NCBI RefSeq assembly: GCF_009928445.1
Contig: NZ_JAABNO010000009.1
Location: 124,001-188,000 of the forward strand
Direction of reading: 5' to 3'
Length of the DNA stretch: 64,000 nucleotides
Source: Clostridium sp. C8-1-8
GTDB taxonomy: Bacteria; Bacillota; Clostridia; Clostridiales; Clostridiaceae
Of the stretch, positions 28,712 to 38,831 are shown one piece after another. A program made the translations under genes and the position numbers. Under the pieces are notes generated by a model, which saw only the letters and a list, made by a program, of their open reading frames with translations, did no database searches and was not told the DNA's origin. Position 1 is the stretch's first letter. Each line of letters opens with the position of its first letter.

Positions 28712-29572
28712 ATGTTAGATTTACAGATTAATATAGATGAAATAAAAGCAAACGGATACAAGTTTAAATGCAGAACTGCAGGACTTGAAAATAGAGGAGA
28801 GCCAATTATATTTCTTCATGGATTTCCTGAAAGTTCTGTTATTTGGGAAAAAATAATGCTTAGTTTTTCTAAAAAGGGATATAGATGTATAGCGCCAGAC
28901 CTAAGAGGTTATAGCAAAGAAGCTAGACCTAAGGGCGTAAAAAGCTATACGGTTGAAAAGCTTGCATCAGATGTTATAGCGATTGCTGATGCTGTAGGCT
29001 TTGAGAAGTTTCATTTAGTGGGTCATGATTGGGGCGCAGCTTGCGGATGGACTGTTTTGACTATCTATCCAGAAAGGGTAAATGATTGGTCAGCTTTATC
29101 GGTACCTCATATGGCCGCATATATGAATGCAAAGGCTAGTGATAAAGAACAAATAGAAAAGAGCAGATATATAAGATTGTTTCAAGTACCAGTGTTGCCG
29201 GAAGTTTTTCTTGGAGCTAAGAATTTAGACTATTTAAAGTCCATTTGGAGTGAACATTCAGAAAAGGAAATAGAAGACTACTTAGATATATTTAAAGATT
29301 ATGAAGGCCGCAATAGAGTGATAAATTGGTATCGTGCAAATAATAAAATTGAAGTTAAATATGAAGAGGTAACTATACCAACACTTTTCATCTGGGGCAA
29401 TAAAGATTTGGCCATAGCCAGAGAGGGAGTTGAAGAGGCTAAGAAGTACATGAAGGGTGAGTACAACTTTGTTGAAGTTGATGCAGGACATTGGTTAGTT
29501 CAAGAAAAATATAACTTAGTGCTGGAAGAAATATCTAAGCATATAAGCAATCATCCTATAAATTATATATAA
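28712..29572 (+). CDS. Alpha/beta hydrolase, epoxide hydrolase/haloalkane dehalogenase-like
   Basis: A 286-aa alpha/beta-hydrolase. The oxyanion motif HGFPESS (about residues 35-41) and the nucleophile elbow GHDWGAA with Asp106 place it with epoxide hydrolases, dehalogenases and fluoroacetate dehalogenases rather than Ser-dependent esterases. His260 (DAGHWL) is the likely base, and an acid lies near IWGNKDLAI. A cap domain occupies about 135-215. The natural substrate is unknown. It is the last gene before a strong terminator. Confidence 0.85.
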   Translation: MLDLQINIDEIKANGYKFKCRTAGLENRGEPIIFLHGFPESSVIWEKIMLSFSKKGYRCIAPDLRGYSKEARPKGVKSYTVEKLASDVIAIADAVGFEKFHLVGHDWGAACGWTVLTIYPERVNDWSALSVPHMAAYMNAKASDKEQIEKSRYIRLFQVPVLPEVFLGAKNLDYLKSIWSEHSEKEIEDYLDIFKDYEGRNRVINWYRANNKIEVKYEEVTIPTLFIWGNKDLAIAREGVEEAKKYMKGEYNFVEVDAGHWLVQEKYNLVLEEISKHISNHPINYI

Positions 29573-29582
29573 AATTATTAAT

Positions 29583-29651
29583 AAAAAGCGTTAGTCTGAT
29601 TTAAAATGTCCTTGACATAGGGGCTATTTTAAATTAGATTAGTGCTTTTTA
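29583..29651 (+). terminator. Long intrinsic terminator
   Basis: AAAAAGC, TCTGATTTAAAAT and CC pair with GG, ATTTTAAATTAGA and GCTTTTT across 29583-29651, a stem of more than 20 bp with minor mismatches, ending in a T-run. Confidence 0.85.
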
Positions 29652-29945
29652 TTATAAAGAAAAGCATAAATATGTTTATAGATAAAACTATCAATATTAG
29701 CCAATTAGAACAATTAGTTAGGTTGTTAAGATGATCTTTTTTTGAAAAATATGGATATGGTCCTAGGAAAGCATAGCTAATAAAAACTTAGGAATAATAG
29801 AATTATAAACTTGGTTCATACTAATACTTTGAGTAAGTTCATTAAAGTATGGCGTAAATATCTAGTTAATTTCAACACAGTACTTCAATAGCGCTGAAGA
29901 ATAGAAAACTAACCTTTAATAATACTCATTTAGGGGGCATAACAT
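29652..29945 (+). other. Leader of the KimA-like gene
   Basis: It begins with a weak family B-like stretch (GATAAAACTATCAATATTAG at 29682-29701). A small hairpin ATACTTT/AAAGTAT lies at 29822-29849. I looked for the c-di-AMP (ydaO) riboswitch usual for kimA genes and did not find its conserved sequences. No promoter could be fixed. Confidence 0.4.
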
Positions 29946-31805
29946 ATGATGAAAAAATTTTCGGATGTTGTTCTAGGAGAACCTTTATCTAGTGAACAGG
30001 GAAAGCATGAAAAATATAATATTCCTTTTGGTTTAGCTATAATGGCCAGTGATGCAGTATCATCAGTAGCTTATGCTGCCCAAGAAATTCTATTTGTTTT
30101 AATAGTTTTAGGAGCGGCGGCTTATCAGTGGTTAACTTGGACTGCATTTATGATTATAGGCCTTCTTATTATACTTACTATTTCTTATATTCAGATTATA
30201 AGAGCTTATCCTCAAGGAGGCGGAGCCTACAAGGTAGCAAAAGAAAATATAAGTGATAAAGCTGGATTGGTTGCAGGCGCTGGCTTAATAATAGATTATT
30301 TACTTACTGTAGCTGTTAGTGCTAGTGCAGGAGTCGATGCCATTGCATCTGCATTCCCCAATATACAAAGACACAAAGTTTTATTTGTTGTAGTTGTTAT
30401 AGTGATTTTGACTATATTGAATTTAAGAGGAATAAGTGAATCTTCTAAAATTTTTGCTATACCTACATACATTTTTATTTTTAGTATGATTTTTATGATA
30501 ATATATGGCTTGTTTAAGTATTTTGTATTAGGTATTCACCCACTACCGGCCATACATAACCCTCATCTAAGAGCAACTGAGGGGCTATCTGTATTTCTTA
30601 TTTTAAGAGCATTTTCTTCAGGATGTTCTGCGTTGACTGGGCTGGAATCAGTAAGTAACTCAGTTCCTAACTTTCAGGAGCCGAGTCAGAGAAATGCTAA
30701 GATTGTAATGGTACTATTAGCAATCTTGATTTTTTTTATTTTTGGTGGAAGCTCGATACTTGCTATTTATTATACAGCAGTACCATTAGAAAATGGTCCT
30801 ACAGTTATTGCTCAGATAGCTACCGGTATATTTCATCATGGCTTTATGTTTTACGTTATACAATTTAGTACGGCTATTATACTGCTTATGGCATGTAACA
30901 CAGCATATACTGGTTTTCCTATGCTTATGTATATAGTTGCGAAGGATGGCTATGCTCCTAGACAGTTTACTACTAGAGGAAAAAGGTTAAGTTTTTCTTT
31001 TGGTATAGGATCATTATCTTTTATAGCTTGTTTGCTAGTTATTATTTTTAGAGCAGATACTCATAGATTGATTCCTTTATATGCAATTGGAGTTTTTACA
31101 TCTTTCACCTTAGGACAGTTTGGAATGGTAAAGCATTGGGTGAAAGATAAGGAGAAAGATTGGAAAAAAAGTGCGCTTATCAATGGATTGGGAGCGGCGG
31201 TGTCACTATTAACTACCATAATAATTTTGATAGAAAAATTTAGCCAAGGAGCCTTTATTGTAGTCATCTTAATCCCAATTATAATTCTAACTCAGCTTAG
31301 AATTAGAGCACACTATGATAAAGTCGCCAAAGGTCTTAGTATAAGTGATATAAATCTAAAAAGCTTAGATTTGAAAACAAAATATACCCATATAATAGTG
31401 GTTCCAATTGCTAGCTTAAATAAAGCTGCCATAAGTACTCTTCAGTATGCCTACAGCATAAGCGATAACGTTATAGCTCTTAATATATCAACTGATGCCG
31501 AAGCATTAGAAAAATTAAAGCGTAGGTGGAAGGAGTTGGATACTGATATTATATTGGTAGCAAAATATTCTCCATATAGAACCATAGTAACCCCTTTGCT
31601 TAATAATATAGAGCTAATTGCAAAAGCGGCAGGTCCAGAGGAAAAGATAATGGTAATATTACCAGAGTTTATGAGTCATGAGTACTGGGGAGAAGTTTTA
31701 CACAATCACACTAGTTTGATAATTAGAGAGGCGTTGCTAAGACATCAGAACATAGTGGTATCTACTTTCCCATATCACCTAGAGAATCAGGAAGATTCAA
31801 AATAA
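29946..31805 (+). CDS. APC-superfamily permease, KimA (YdaO)-like potassium importer
   Basis: A 619-aa protein with about 12 membrane helices (to residue ~455) and a C-terminal cytoplasmic domain of ~150 residues (KYTHIIVVPIASLNKAAIS...). The N-terminus LGEPLSSEQGKHEKY, followed by FGLAIMASDAVSSVAYA, and the ~610-aa size match the KimA family. KimA is a high-affinity K+/H+ symporter whose C-terminal USP-like domain senses c-di-AMP. The C-terminal domain and size favour KimA over amino-acid permeases. AGGGGGC lies upstream of two consecutive ATG codons. Monocistronic. Confidence 0.82.
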   Translation: MMKKFSDVVLGEPLSSEQGKHEKYNIPFGLAIMASDAVSSVAYAAQEILFVLIVLGAAAYQWLTWTAFMIIGLLIILTISYIQIIRAYPQGGGAYKVAKENISDKAGLVAGAGLIIDYLLTVAVSASAGVDAIASAFPNIQRHKVLFVVVVIVILTILNLRGISESSKIFAIPTYIFIFSMIFMIIYGLFKYFVLGIHPLPAIHNPHLRATEGLSVFLILRAFSSGCSALTGLESVSNSVPNFQEPSQRNAKIVMVLLAILIFFIFGGSSILAIYYTAVPLENGPTVIAQIATGIFHHGFMFYVIQFSTAIILLMACNTAYTGFPMLMYIVAKDGYAPRQFTTRGKRLSFSFGIGSLSFIACLLVIIFRADTHRLIPLYAIGVFTSFTLGQFGMVKHWVKDKEKDWKKSALINGLGAAVSLLTTIIILIEKFSQGAFIVVILIPIIILTQLRIRAHYDKVAKGLSISDINLKSLDLKTKYTHIIVVPIASLNKAAISTLQYAYSISDNVIALNISTDAEALEKLKRRWKELDTDIILVAKYSPYRTIVTPLLNNIELIAKAAGPEEKIMVILPEFMSHEYWGEVLHNHTSLIIREALLRHQNIVVSTFPYHLENQEDSK

Positions 31806-31992
31806 AAATAAAGTAGTTGCTTTATTTTGTATATTGTGTTATTGTTATCTAGTACTTAAATTAATAGTAAGTAATATAACACAAATATATTTCAATTAGT
31901 ACTTAATAAATATAGTATGATGATATCGAGATTTTATTAGTGAGTTATTATAAAAAAATTTAAGCATAATAAAATTTCGGAGGTAATATTAT

Positions 31993-32190
31993 ATGAACGG
32001 TAAAGTTAAATGGTTTAATGGAGAAAAAGGATTTGGATTTATTACAGGAGAAGATGGAAAAGACGTATTCGTACATTTTTCTCAAATAAAGACAGATGGA
32101 TATAAAACATTAGAAGAAAACCAAGAAGTTTCATTTGACGTAGCTAAGGGACCAAAAGGACCTCAAGCTGAAAATGTTACAATTCTTTAA
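31993..32190 (+). CDS. Cold-shock protein, CspA family
   Basis: A 65-aa single CSD domain. The RNA-binding motifs [12 protein letters not shown] (RNP1) and VFVHFSQI (RNP2) are intact. It binds single-stranded RNA/DNA as an RNA chaperone. A strong CGGAGG precedes the ATG. The ~190-base upstream gap may hold a long 5' leader, as usual for csp genes, but I cannot assign its structure. Confidence 0.95.
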   Translation: MNGKVKWFNGEKGFGFITGEDGKDVFVHFSQIKTDGYKTLEENQEVSFDVAKGPKGPQAENVTIL

Positions 32191-32202
32191 TTAGTAAATA
32201 TT

Positions 32203-32239
32203 AACCCCTTAAATAGTTATACTATTTAAGGGGTTTTTT
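32203..32239 (+). terminator. Intrinsic terminator after csp
   Basis: AACCCCTTAAATAG pairs perfectly with CTATTTAAGGGGTT (14 bp), loop of 5 bases, then TTTT. Confidence 0.93.
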
Positions 32240-32379
32240 GCTGTATATAAATTATAAAATAATTTAGGCTAATATAATGATTTGAAATTTTTTAATATGC
32301 ATATAAAAAAGAAAACTTATAATCATAACTTATTTTTTTTCACATTCATTATAAGCATCAGATAGGTAAATAATTAAAA

Positions 32380-32404
32380 TGAACTTTTTTTATTTTTGTA
32401 CGTT
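32380..32404 (+). promoter_or_regulatory. Candidate ECF-type promoter (autoregulation of the sigma gene)
   Basis: TGAAC (32380-32384), a 16-base spacer that is T-rich, and CGTT (32401-32404) match the TGAAC-N16-CGTC layout of promoters read by ECF sigma factors such as SigY. Position about 36 bases before the sigma gene suggests self-activation. There is a one-base difference in the -10 (CGTT for CGTC). Confidence 0.65.
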
Positions 32405-32439
32405 TAATTAATGAAGCCGGTGTAAAAAGGGGTATACCT

Positions 32440-32976
32440 ATGAATTTATATAGTTTGAAAGAAGAAGATTTAATAGAGAGAGCCAGAAGTGGGGATAAAG
32501 CCGCCTTTGAAATTTTAATTAATGATAGTTTACCTATTTTGAAGGGGTATATGATAAAGCTTACTTGCAACAGGGAATTATCAGAAGATATTATTCAAGA
32601 GGCTTTATTAGCTGCAGTTATTAATATAGATACCTTTGTCCCTAAAGCTAAATTTTCTACTTGGCTTATAAAGATAGCCTCTAATAAATATAAGGATTAT
32701 CTAAGAAAAGTGAAAGAAACTGATATATTGCTTGATATAATTCCAGAAGATTACTCTTTGGAAGATAAAGTGATTGAAAAGAGTGAAATTGAGGAAGTCT
32801 TTAAAATTTTAAAGAATATGCCTGAGGACAAAAGAAATGTTTTTATATTGAAGCATTACTATGGATATAGTTATGAAGAAATAAGTTATATAGTGAATTG
32901 TCCTGTAGGCACTGTAAGATCCAGATTGCACTATGGAATAAAAGAGATTATATCAAAATTTAAGGGAGGCAGATAG
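32440..32976 (+). CDS. ECF-family RNA polymerase sigma factor (SigY-like)
   Basis: A 178-aa sigma-70-type factor. Region 2 (about 10-80) has ELSEDIIQEALLAA and FSTWLIKIASNKYKDYLRK. Region 4 (about 120-170) has PEDKRNVFILKHYYGYSYEEISYI, then VGTVRSRLHYG. Region 3 is absent, as in ECF factors. The operon sigma gene - small protein with one to two membrane helices - small PLDc_N-like protein mirrors Bacillus sigY-yxlC-yxlD/E, though the yxlFG ABC genes are missing here. The candidate ECF promoter lies upstream. Its regulon is unknown. Confidence 0.87.
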   Translation: MNLYSLKEEDLIERARSGDKAAFEILINDSLPILKGYMIKLTCNRELSEDIIQEALLAAVINIDTFVPKAKFSTWLIKIASNKYKDYLRKVKETDILLDIIPEDYSLEDKVIEKSEIEEVFKILKNMPEDKRNVFILKHYYGYSYEEISYIVNCPVGTVRSRLHYGIKEIISKFKGGR

Positions 32977-32978
32977 CT

Positions 32979-33353
32979 ATGAAGCCTTTTAATAATAATG
33001 ACAACATAGATAAGTATTATGATAAAACCCTGGATGCAAAAGATGATGAAGCAGTTGAGCTAAAGCAAGCTTTGGATAGGATGACAATCATAGAAAAATT
33101 GGATCAACAATCTTTAACCAGAGTAGAGGTAAGTAAAGCTGTTGGAGAAGGATTAAAGCTCAGAGATAAAAAGAAGCTCAGAAGAGAAACCTTCAAGTTC
33201 TTACTAGTAGCCTTTATAATAGCTTCTTTTATAGGCTTTATTTATACTAAACTTAAAATAGAGGCGGTTTTCATAAGTCAGATAGGTCTCTTGATTATAC
33301 TGCTAGCATTAAATTATATCCTTATTAAAAGAAAAGTAAGGAGGGGAGCATAA
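32979..33353 (+). CDS. Putative anti-sigma factor-like membrane protein (YxlC-like position)
   Basis: A 124-aa protein starting two bases after the sigma stop, with GGGAGG inside the sigma gene end. The first ~70 residues are charged and helical (AKDDEAVELKQALDRM...). Two membrane helices follow (about 72-90 and 96-114), ending in a basic tail. This cytoplasmic-domain-plus-membrane layout and the place right after an ECF sigma gene suggest an anti-sigma role. No ZAS zinc motif (HxxxCxxC) is present. Function is inferred from position. Confidence 0.6.
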   Translation: MKPFNNNDNIDKYYDKTLDAKDDEAVELKQALDRMTIIEKLDQQSLTRVEVSKAVGEGLKLRDKKKLRRETFKFLLVAFIIASFIGFIYTKLKIEAVFISQIGLLIILLALNYILIKRKVRRGA

Positions 33354-33550
33354 TGCTTACAATTGCACAAACTATCTTTCTTATTATACTTGTAGTTATT
33401 CAAGGAACCTTGATATTTAGAGATGCCATTAAAAACAATGTTCCTAATCCATGGCTTTGGGGAATTATAGGGTTATTAAATGTACCATCATCAGCAATTG
33501 TATATCTAATATATAAAAGAATTTTCTTTAAAAGAAAAAGTAATAGATGA
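33353..33550 (+). CDS. Small membrane protein with PLDc_N-like domain (YxlE-like)
   Basis: A 65-aa protein whose ATG overlaps the preceding stop (TAATG), so translation is coupled. Two hydrophobic segments (about 3-19 and 36-55) and the sequence NPWLWGIIGLLNVPSSAIVYLIYK resemble the PLDc_N (phospholipase D-nuclease N-terminal) small proteins YxlD/YxlE of the Bacillus sigY operon, which help hold the sigma factor inactive. A basic tail follows. No terminator is visible directly after it. Confidence 0.65.
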   Translation: MLTIAQTIFLIILVVIQGTLIFRDAIKNNVPNPWLWGIIGLLNVPSSAIVYLIYKRIFFKRKSNR

Positions 33551-33668
33551 TATTATTAAAATATATCTATATGTTATCACATAAATTCAGTTATAAATTA
33601 CCTTTACATTTGATTACTCAAAATGTATAATTGATTTGTATTTTGTAAATAAATAACCATAAAATAAT

Positions 33669-33913
33669 AAAGTGCGTTGATAAAGAAGAGTAAATAGAAT
33701 TTTAAATCAAAGAGATCTGGGGAAGGTGAAAGCCTGGAATTTAAAACTATTGAAGGAAGCTTTGGAGCAATAAATAGAACTTCTTTGAGAGTAGTATATT
33801 TATGGGGTTATTCCCTTAAAGATAATTAAGTGGATTAAGAAATTAATCAATTTAGGTGGTAACGCGGAAGTAAGTCTTTCGTCCTAATATTATAGGATGA
33901 GGGACTTTTTTTA
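33669..33913 (+). promoter_or_regulatory. T-box leader (glutamyl) with terminator
   Basis: GTGCGTTGATAAAGAAGAGT starts Stem I, whose distal loop has AAGGTGAAAGCCTGG. The probable specifier is GAA (Glu) at 33752-33754 within ATTGAAGGAAGC. The T-box AGGTGGTAACGCGG is at 33854-33867 and is the sequence that pairs with uncharged tRNA acceptor ends. The terminator TCTTTCGTCCTA against TAGGATGAGGGA ends in TTTTTTT (33873-33913). The Glu specifier fits the gltX gene downstream. Confidence 0.9.
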
Positions 33914-34075
33914 CTGTTAAATAAAGCGTAATATTTTTGTTTCTAAAGCTATCAATAATAAAAGCAGGATAAACAGTAAAATAAAATTATGTAGTCTGAC
34001 AGATTCAAATGTACATTTGATAATGACATTGTACAAAAAAGCCACTGAAGAAGGCCGCTTTAGCGACTTTTCTAT
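33912..34075 (+). repeat. Dispersed element, family B (copy 5) between T-box and gltX
   Basis: Landmarks in family order: AATAATAAAAGCAGG, AAACAGTAAAATAAAATTATG, GTCTGACAGATTC, then AAAAAAGCCACTGAAGAAGG and CGCTTTAGCGACTTTT. The tail can form a second terminator-like hairpin. It lengthens the leader between the T-box terminator and gltX by about 160 bases. Confidence 0.55.
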
Positions 34076-34104
34076 AAACATAGATTAAAAAGGAGATGAA
34101 GTTA

Positions 34105-35766
34105 ATGAGTTTTGAAAAATTAGCAGAGATAATATTCCCAGAGGTTAAGCACTCAACAGAATATTATATTGAAAAATACCCAAAGAGGAATCTTAAAGAA
34201 GGTGCTAAGGTTACTAGATATGCACCAAGTCCTACTGGGTTCCAACATATAGGTGGAGTTTTTGCTGCCTTAATTGATGAAAGAATAGCAAGTCAAAGTG
34301 AAGGGATTTTCTATTTAAGAATAGAGGATACTGATCAAAAGAGAGAAGTGGAAGGTGCTATAGAGGATACAATAGATACCATGCATCATTTTGGCCTAGA
34401 CTTCAATGAAGGAATGACTAGTGAAGATACTTCTAAAGGTGAGTACGGTCCTTATAGACAAAGTCAAAGAGCTGAAATATATAATACTTTTGCGAAAGAC
34501 TTATTAATAAAAGGATTAGCTTATCCAGATTTTTGTACTCCAGAAGAATTAGCAGAATTAAGAGAGAGACAAATAGCTCAAAAAATAACTCCAGGTTATT
34601 ATGGAGAGTATGCAAAGTTTAGAAATATAACTGAAGAAGAGGCTCTAGAGAGAATAGAAAGAGGAGAAAAATATATCCTAAGATTAAAGTCTCCAGGAAA
34701 TCCAGACAACAGAGTTGAGTTCCATGACTTGATAAAAGGAGATATATCTTTCCCAGAAAATAATCAAGATGTGGTACTTATAAAGGGAGATGGCCTTCCA
34801 ACTTACCACTTTGCTCATGCAATAGATGATTATCTAATGAGAACTACAGATGTAATAAGAGGAGAAGAGTGGCTATCATCACTTCCTATACATGTTCAAT
34901 TATTCGAAGTTTTAGGTTTTGAGCTTCCTAGATATGCTCATATTCCTACTATAATGAAGCAAGACGGTGGTTCTAAGAGAAAGCTTTCAAAGAGAAAAGA
35001 TGCGGAAGCTGCTGTTTCTTACTACAAAGAAGTTGGATTCCCAACAGTAACTGTAATAGAGTACTTACTTAATATTGTTAATTCAACTTTTGAAGAGTGG
35101 AGAGCTGAAAACCCTGCTGTTGACTACCATGAGTTTGATGTTCAGCTAGATAAGATGAGTAAGAGTGGTGCATTGTTTGACCTTGTTAAGCTAAATGATG
35201 TATCTAAGGATCGTATAGCTGCTATGAAGGCTACTGATGTTTATGATAACTATATAGCTTGGGCTAAGGAATTTGATGAAGACATGTACAAATTAGTTAC
35301 AGCAAATGAGGCTATGGCTAAAGAGATATTTAATATAGACAAGGAAGGTCCAAAACCAAGAAAAGATTTTGCTAAGTGGGATGAAGTTAAGGATAAGATC
35401 TTCTACTTCTTTGATGAATTATTTGATAAAGAAGCAGTAGAGCAAGTAGAACTTCCTAAGGGTGTTACTTTAGAAGCGGCAAAAGAGATAATTGCAACTT
35501 ATAAAAATGAATTTAACTTCAATGCTGGAAGTCAAGAGGCTTGGTTTGAAGACTTGAAGGAAATAGGAACTAAGCTTGGATACTGTGCTAACAGAAAGGA
35601 ATTTAAGGCAAACCCTGATCAATTCAAGGGAATGATTTCTGACGTTGCTGGCGCAGTTAGAAGTGCAATAGCTCATAGAAATAACACTCCAGATCTTTAT
35701 ACTATAATGCAAATTATGGGTGAAGAAAAGACTAGAAGCAGATTTGACAAGTTTTTAGCTCTATAA
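34105..35766 (+). CDS. gltX: Glutamate--tRNA ligase
   Basis: A 553-aa class I synthetase. The HIGH-type motif is [11 protein letters not shown] (43-51, H48-I-G-G) and the KMSKS-type motif is KLSKR (293-297). A C-terminal anticodon-binding domain of mainly helices follows. I chose ATG34105 because AAAAGGAG lies 9 bases upstream; the ATG three codons earlier overlaps that site. It is longer than classic ~485-aa GluRS but matches the clostridial ~550-aa type. Expression is under the glutamyl T-box at 33669. Confidence 0.93.
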   Translation: MSFEKLAEIIFPEVKHSTEYYIEKYPKRNLKEGAKVTRYAPSPTGFQHIGGVFAALIDERIASQSEGIFYLRIEDTDQKREVEGAIEDTIDTMHHFGLDFNEGMTSEDTSKGEYGPYRQSQRAEIYNTFAKDLLIKGLAYPDFCTPEELAELRERQIAQKITPGYYGEYAKFRNITEEEALERIERGEKYILRLKSPGNPDNRVEFHDLIKGDISFPENNQDVVLIKGDGLPTYHFAHAIDDYLMRTTDVIRGEEWLSSLPIHVQLFEVLGFELPRYAHIPTIMKQDGGSKRKLSKRKDAEAAVSYYKEVGFPTVTVIEYLLNIVNSTFEEWRAENPAVDYHEFDVQLDKMSKSGALFDLVKLNDVSKDRIAAMKATDVYDNYIAWAKEFDEDMYKLVTANEAMAKEIFNIDKEGPKPRKDFAKWDEVKDKIFYFFDELFDKEAVEQVELPKGVTLEAAKEIIATYKNEFNFNAGSQEAWFEDLKEIGTKLGYCANRKEFKANPDQFKGMISDVAGAVRSAIAHRNNTPDLYTIMQIMGEEKTRSRFDKFLAL

Positions 35767-35771
35767 TAAAT

Positions 35772-35810
35772 AAAATCCACTGAAGAGTATTACTTCAGTG
35801 GATTTTGCTT
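35772..35810. terminator. Intrinsic terminator between gltX and convergent glnS
   Basis: AAATCCACTGAAG pairs perfectly with CTTCAGTGGATTT (13 bp), followed by TGCTTTG. The AAAATAAATTATAG on its other side gives it some function on the opposite strand. Confidence 0.88.
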
Positions 35811-35880
35811 TGTTGCAAAAGAAATCATAAAGTTTTTTATTATCTAAATAAATTATCCCTTAGGTAGCTTTTTAAACAGA

Positions 35881-37545
35881 TTATTGATTCAATTTAAAAG
35901 ATGATTTTAATGAAACTATTCTGTTAAATACTAGCTTATCAGCTGTAGTATATTTAGAATCTACATTGAAGAAACCGTTTCTAACCATCTGGAATTTATC
36001 CTGAGGTTTAGCATCCTTGAAGGCAGTTGGTTCAACAAAGCCTTGAAGTACTTCCATAGAATTTGGATTTATTTGCTCTAAGAAGTGCTTACCTTCATTT
36101 TCTTCTTCGTCATCTAATATTAAAGGTTCATATAATCTGAACTCTGCTGGAACACAAGTTTTAGCGTCTACCCAATGGATAGTTCCTTTAACTTTTCTTC
36201 CAGTAAAACCAGAACCGCTCTTTGTTTCTGGATCGTAAGTACAGTGGATTTCTATTACTTCACCATTCTCATCTTTGATTATATCGTTACACTTAACGAA
36301 ATATGCACCCTTTAATCTAACTTCATTTCCAGGGAATAATCTAAAGTACTTCTTAGGAGGGATCTCCATAAAGTCTTCTCTTTCTATATATAATTCTCTA
36401 GAGAATGGAACTAGTCTCTTGCCTTGGGATTCATCCTTAGCATTATTTTCTATTTCAAGCATTTCTGTTTGATCCTCTGGATAGTTAGTTATTACAAGTT
36501 TAAGAGGTCTTAGCACGGCCATAGCTAGTGGTGCTTTCTGTTGAAGGTCTTCTCTTATGAAGTAATCTAACATTTGAGAGTCAACTAATGAGTTAGCTTT
36601 AGATACTCCTATAGCAGTACAGAAATTTCTTAAGGCTTCAGGAGTACATCCTTTTCTTCTTAGACCTGAGATAGTTGGCATTCTAGGATCATCCCATCCA
36701 TCAACTATCTTCTCATCAACTAACTGCTTAAGTTTTCTTTTACTCATAACAGTGTTGGTCATATTTAATCTTGCAAATTCTATTTGCCTTGGAGCTATTT
36801 CCATCTCACATTCTCTTACAACCCAATCGTAAAGAGGCCTATGATCTTCAAATTCTAAGGTACATATAGAATGAGTAACATGCTCTATTGCATCTTCCAA
36901 TGGGTGAGCAAAGTCATACATAGGATATATACACCACTTGTCTCCAGTGTTGTGATGAGTAGAGTGAGAAATTCTGTATATAATAGGATCTCTCATATTT
37001 ATGTTTGGAGAAGTCATATCTATCTTAGCTCTAAGAACCTTTTCACCATCAGCAAACTCACCATTTTTCATTCTTTCGAATAAAGCTAAGTTCTCTTCAA
37101 TGGATCTATTTCTGTAAGGACTTTCCTTACCTGGTTCTGTTAAAGTTCCTCTATACTCTTTAGCTTGTTCAGGTGAAAGGTCACAAACATAAGCCTTTCC
37201 TTTTTTTATAAGAAGTATGGCTCTATTATACATTTCTTCAAAGTAATCAGAGGCAAAGAAAAGAGAATCCCAGTTGCCGCCAAGCCATTTAACATCTTCT
37301 TTAATAGATTCAACATACTCAGTATCTTCTTTAACTGGGTTTGTATCATCAAATCTTAAGTGAGTTTTTCCTTTGAACTCATTTGCTAGACCAAAGTTTA
37401 AAAGGATTGATTTAGCATGTCCTATATGTAGATACCCATTAGGTTCTGGTGGAAAACGAGTTATTATCTCATCATGTTTGCCACTATCAAGATCTTCTAC
37501 TATTATGTTTCTTATAAAATTAGAAGAATTAATTTCATTTGACAT
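35881..37545 (-). CDS. glnS: Glutamine--tRNA ligase
   Basis: A 554-aa class I synthetase of normal GlnRS length. The ATP-binding motif [15 protein letters not shown] has HIGH at 40-43, and the KMSKS loop reads VMSKRK. The C-terminal half has the two beta-barrel anticodon-binding domains of GlnRS. TAGGAGATG precedes the ATG. Having both GluRS and GlnRS next to each other suggests direct charging of tRNA-Gln. A GatCAB route cannot be judged from this window. No T-box was found in its leader. Confidence 0.94.
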   Translation of the reverse strand: MSNEINSSNFIRNIIVEDLDSGKHDEIITRFPPEPNGYLHIGHAKSILLNFGLANEFKGKTHLRFDDTNPVKEDTEYVESIKEDVKWLGGNWDSLFFASDYFEEMYNRAILLIKKGKAYVCDLSPEQAKEYRGTLTEPGKESPYRNRSIEENLALFERMKNGEFADGEKVLRAKIDMTSPNINMRDPIIYRISHSTHHNTGDKWCIYPMYDFAHPLEDAIEHVTHSICTLEFEDHRPLYDWVVRECEMEIAPRQIEFARLNMTNTVMSKRKLKQLVDEKIVDGWDDPRMPTISGLRRKGCTPEALRNFCTAIGVSKANSLVDSQMLDYFIREDLQQKAPLAMAVLRPLKLVITNYPEDQTEMLEIENNAKDESQGKRLVPFSRELYIEREDFMEIPPKKYFRLFPGNEVRLKGAYFVKCNDIIKDENGEVIEIHCTYDPETKSGSGFTGRKVKGTIHWVDAKTCVPAEFRLYEPLILDDEEENEGKHFLEQINPNSMEVLQGFVEPTAFKDAKPQDKFQMVRNGFFNVDSKYTTADKLVFNRIVSLKSSFKLNQ

Positions 37546-37594
37546 AGTCTCACATCTCCTATTGCATATTTAAATTAAGTTAAGAGTAAATAAT

Positions 37595-37665
37595 AAGAGG
37601 TTACTCTTATAGAGGTACACCTTCATAATAAATTTATATTTTCGGATTGAAGATGTACATCCTTA
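37595..37665. repeat. Dispersed element, family C (copy 3), upstream of glnS
   Basis: AGAGGTACACCTTCA and TGAAGATGTACATCCT form an imperfect stem around TTTATATTTTCGGAT. The same stem logic (GTAC...CTTCA / TGAAG...TAC) occurs at 41655-41714 and the half-site at 24085. In the glnS leader it could act in cis. The rest of 37546-37789 shows nothing else. Confidence 0.45.
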
Positions 37666-37789
37666 CTTAAAATATAACATATTTTTGATAATCATTATAA
37701 TTTTAATCTAATGCAAAGGAAAAATAAAGATAAAATTATTTGCCTTGGATAATAGTTGGTGATTTGGGGATTAACTACAAGGGTAAGTG

Positions 37790-37840
37790 AAAAAATACTA
37801 CTTCACTCTTAAAGTAGTATCAAGAGTGAAGTAGTATTTA
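37790..37840 (-). terminator. Intrinsic terminator after the chemoreceptor-like gene
   Basis: AATACTACTTCACTCTT and its perfect 17-bp complement frame an 11-base loop. On the minus strand the stem is followed by TTTTT. Confidence 0.9.
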
Positions 37841-37842
37841 AA

Positions 37843-38814
37843 CTAGTCTTTATCAAGAAGTTTAATTTGATTTAAGTTGTTAAGTATATGCATATAGAAA
37901 TCTGCTTTTCTCTGTATACTATAGATAATTGTTTCTAATTCTTGATTTTCTGCTTTTGATTTGTCAACTATATTACTGAGATTATTAGATATTTCTCTAA
38001 TTCCAGCCAAATTTGTGCCTTGAGATTCTTGTACACCTTGTACATGTTTATACACGTTTGACTCTGCATCAATTATCTTATTAAGTAATGTTGATGAACC
38101 ATTTATTAGGGTAGTAGTATTATTTATAACTACAGAACCTTCATTGGATTTATCTATTAGCAAATTCATTGATGTTGTAAGATTATTTAAGGATGACATA
38201 ATATCCTTTGCATTTTTTTGAGTGTCAACAGAAAGCTTTTTTATTTCGCTTGCCACTACTGAGAATCCTTTTCCAGCATCGCCAACTCTAGCAGCCTCTA
38301 TTGAAGCATTTAGAGATAACAGATTAGTTTGCTGTGCTATACCAGTTATGATACTAGCAAAATTTTGAATGCTGTTATAGTGGCTTTGTATATCAGAAAT
38401 AAATTTTAAAAACTCATCAAATACTCCAGCTACACTACTAACTTGAGATATTAGATTTTTAAAGTCATTCTTAGCATTTTCTATTTCTTTTTGAGAATTA
38501 GCTAAACTGTTAAAAACATCTTCAACAAGGGTTTGAGTTTTTGCACTATTTTCTGATAATATCTGAAGATACTCATTAACCTGTTCAGTTTGATTTGTTG
38601 TATATTCTGTCCCTTTCAAAAGGCTATCCAAACCATAAGTCATAGTACCTTCTTCTTTTACTAACTTGTTTACATTGTCTTGAATCTGGGTTGTAAGTTC
38701 TATAACTTCTTTTATATGTAAAAAACATTTCTCTTCTCTAATTAATTCCGTAGGAAATTCTACTTTTTCTAAATCTTTATTCTTAGGTATATCTTTAAAA
38801 AAAAGTTTTAACAT
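37843..38814 (-). CDS. Soluble methyl-accepting chemotaxis-type signalling protein
   Basis: A 323-aa protein without any membrane segment. After a ~55-residue N-terminal region it is a long coiled coil with the chemoreceptor hairpin tip [20 protein letters not shown], which contacts CheA/CheW. No HAMP or built-in sensor domain is seen. The upstream gene (18 bases away, same strand) encodes a FIST sensory protein, so the two probably form a split cytoplasmic receptor. AGGAGA lies directly before the ATG. The pair ends at the terminator at 37790. Confidence 0.85.
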   Translation of the reverse strand: MLKLFFKDIPKNKDLEKVEFPTELIREEKCFLHIKEVIELTTQIQDNVNKLVKEEGTMTYGLDSLLKGTEYTTNQTEQVNEYLQILSENSAKTQTLVEDVFNSLANSQKEIENAKNDFKNLISQVSSVAGVFDEFLKFISDIQSHYNSIQNFASIITGIAQQTNLLSLNASIEAARVGDAGKGFSVVASEIKKLSVDTQKNAKDIMSSLNNLTTSMNLLIDKSNEGSVVINNTTTLINGSSTLLNKIIDAESNVYKHVQGVQESQGTNLAGIREISNNLSNIVDKSKAENQELETIIYSIQRKADFYMHILNNLNQIKLLDKD

Positions 38815-38831
38815 TCTCCTAATCTCCTTAG

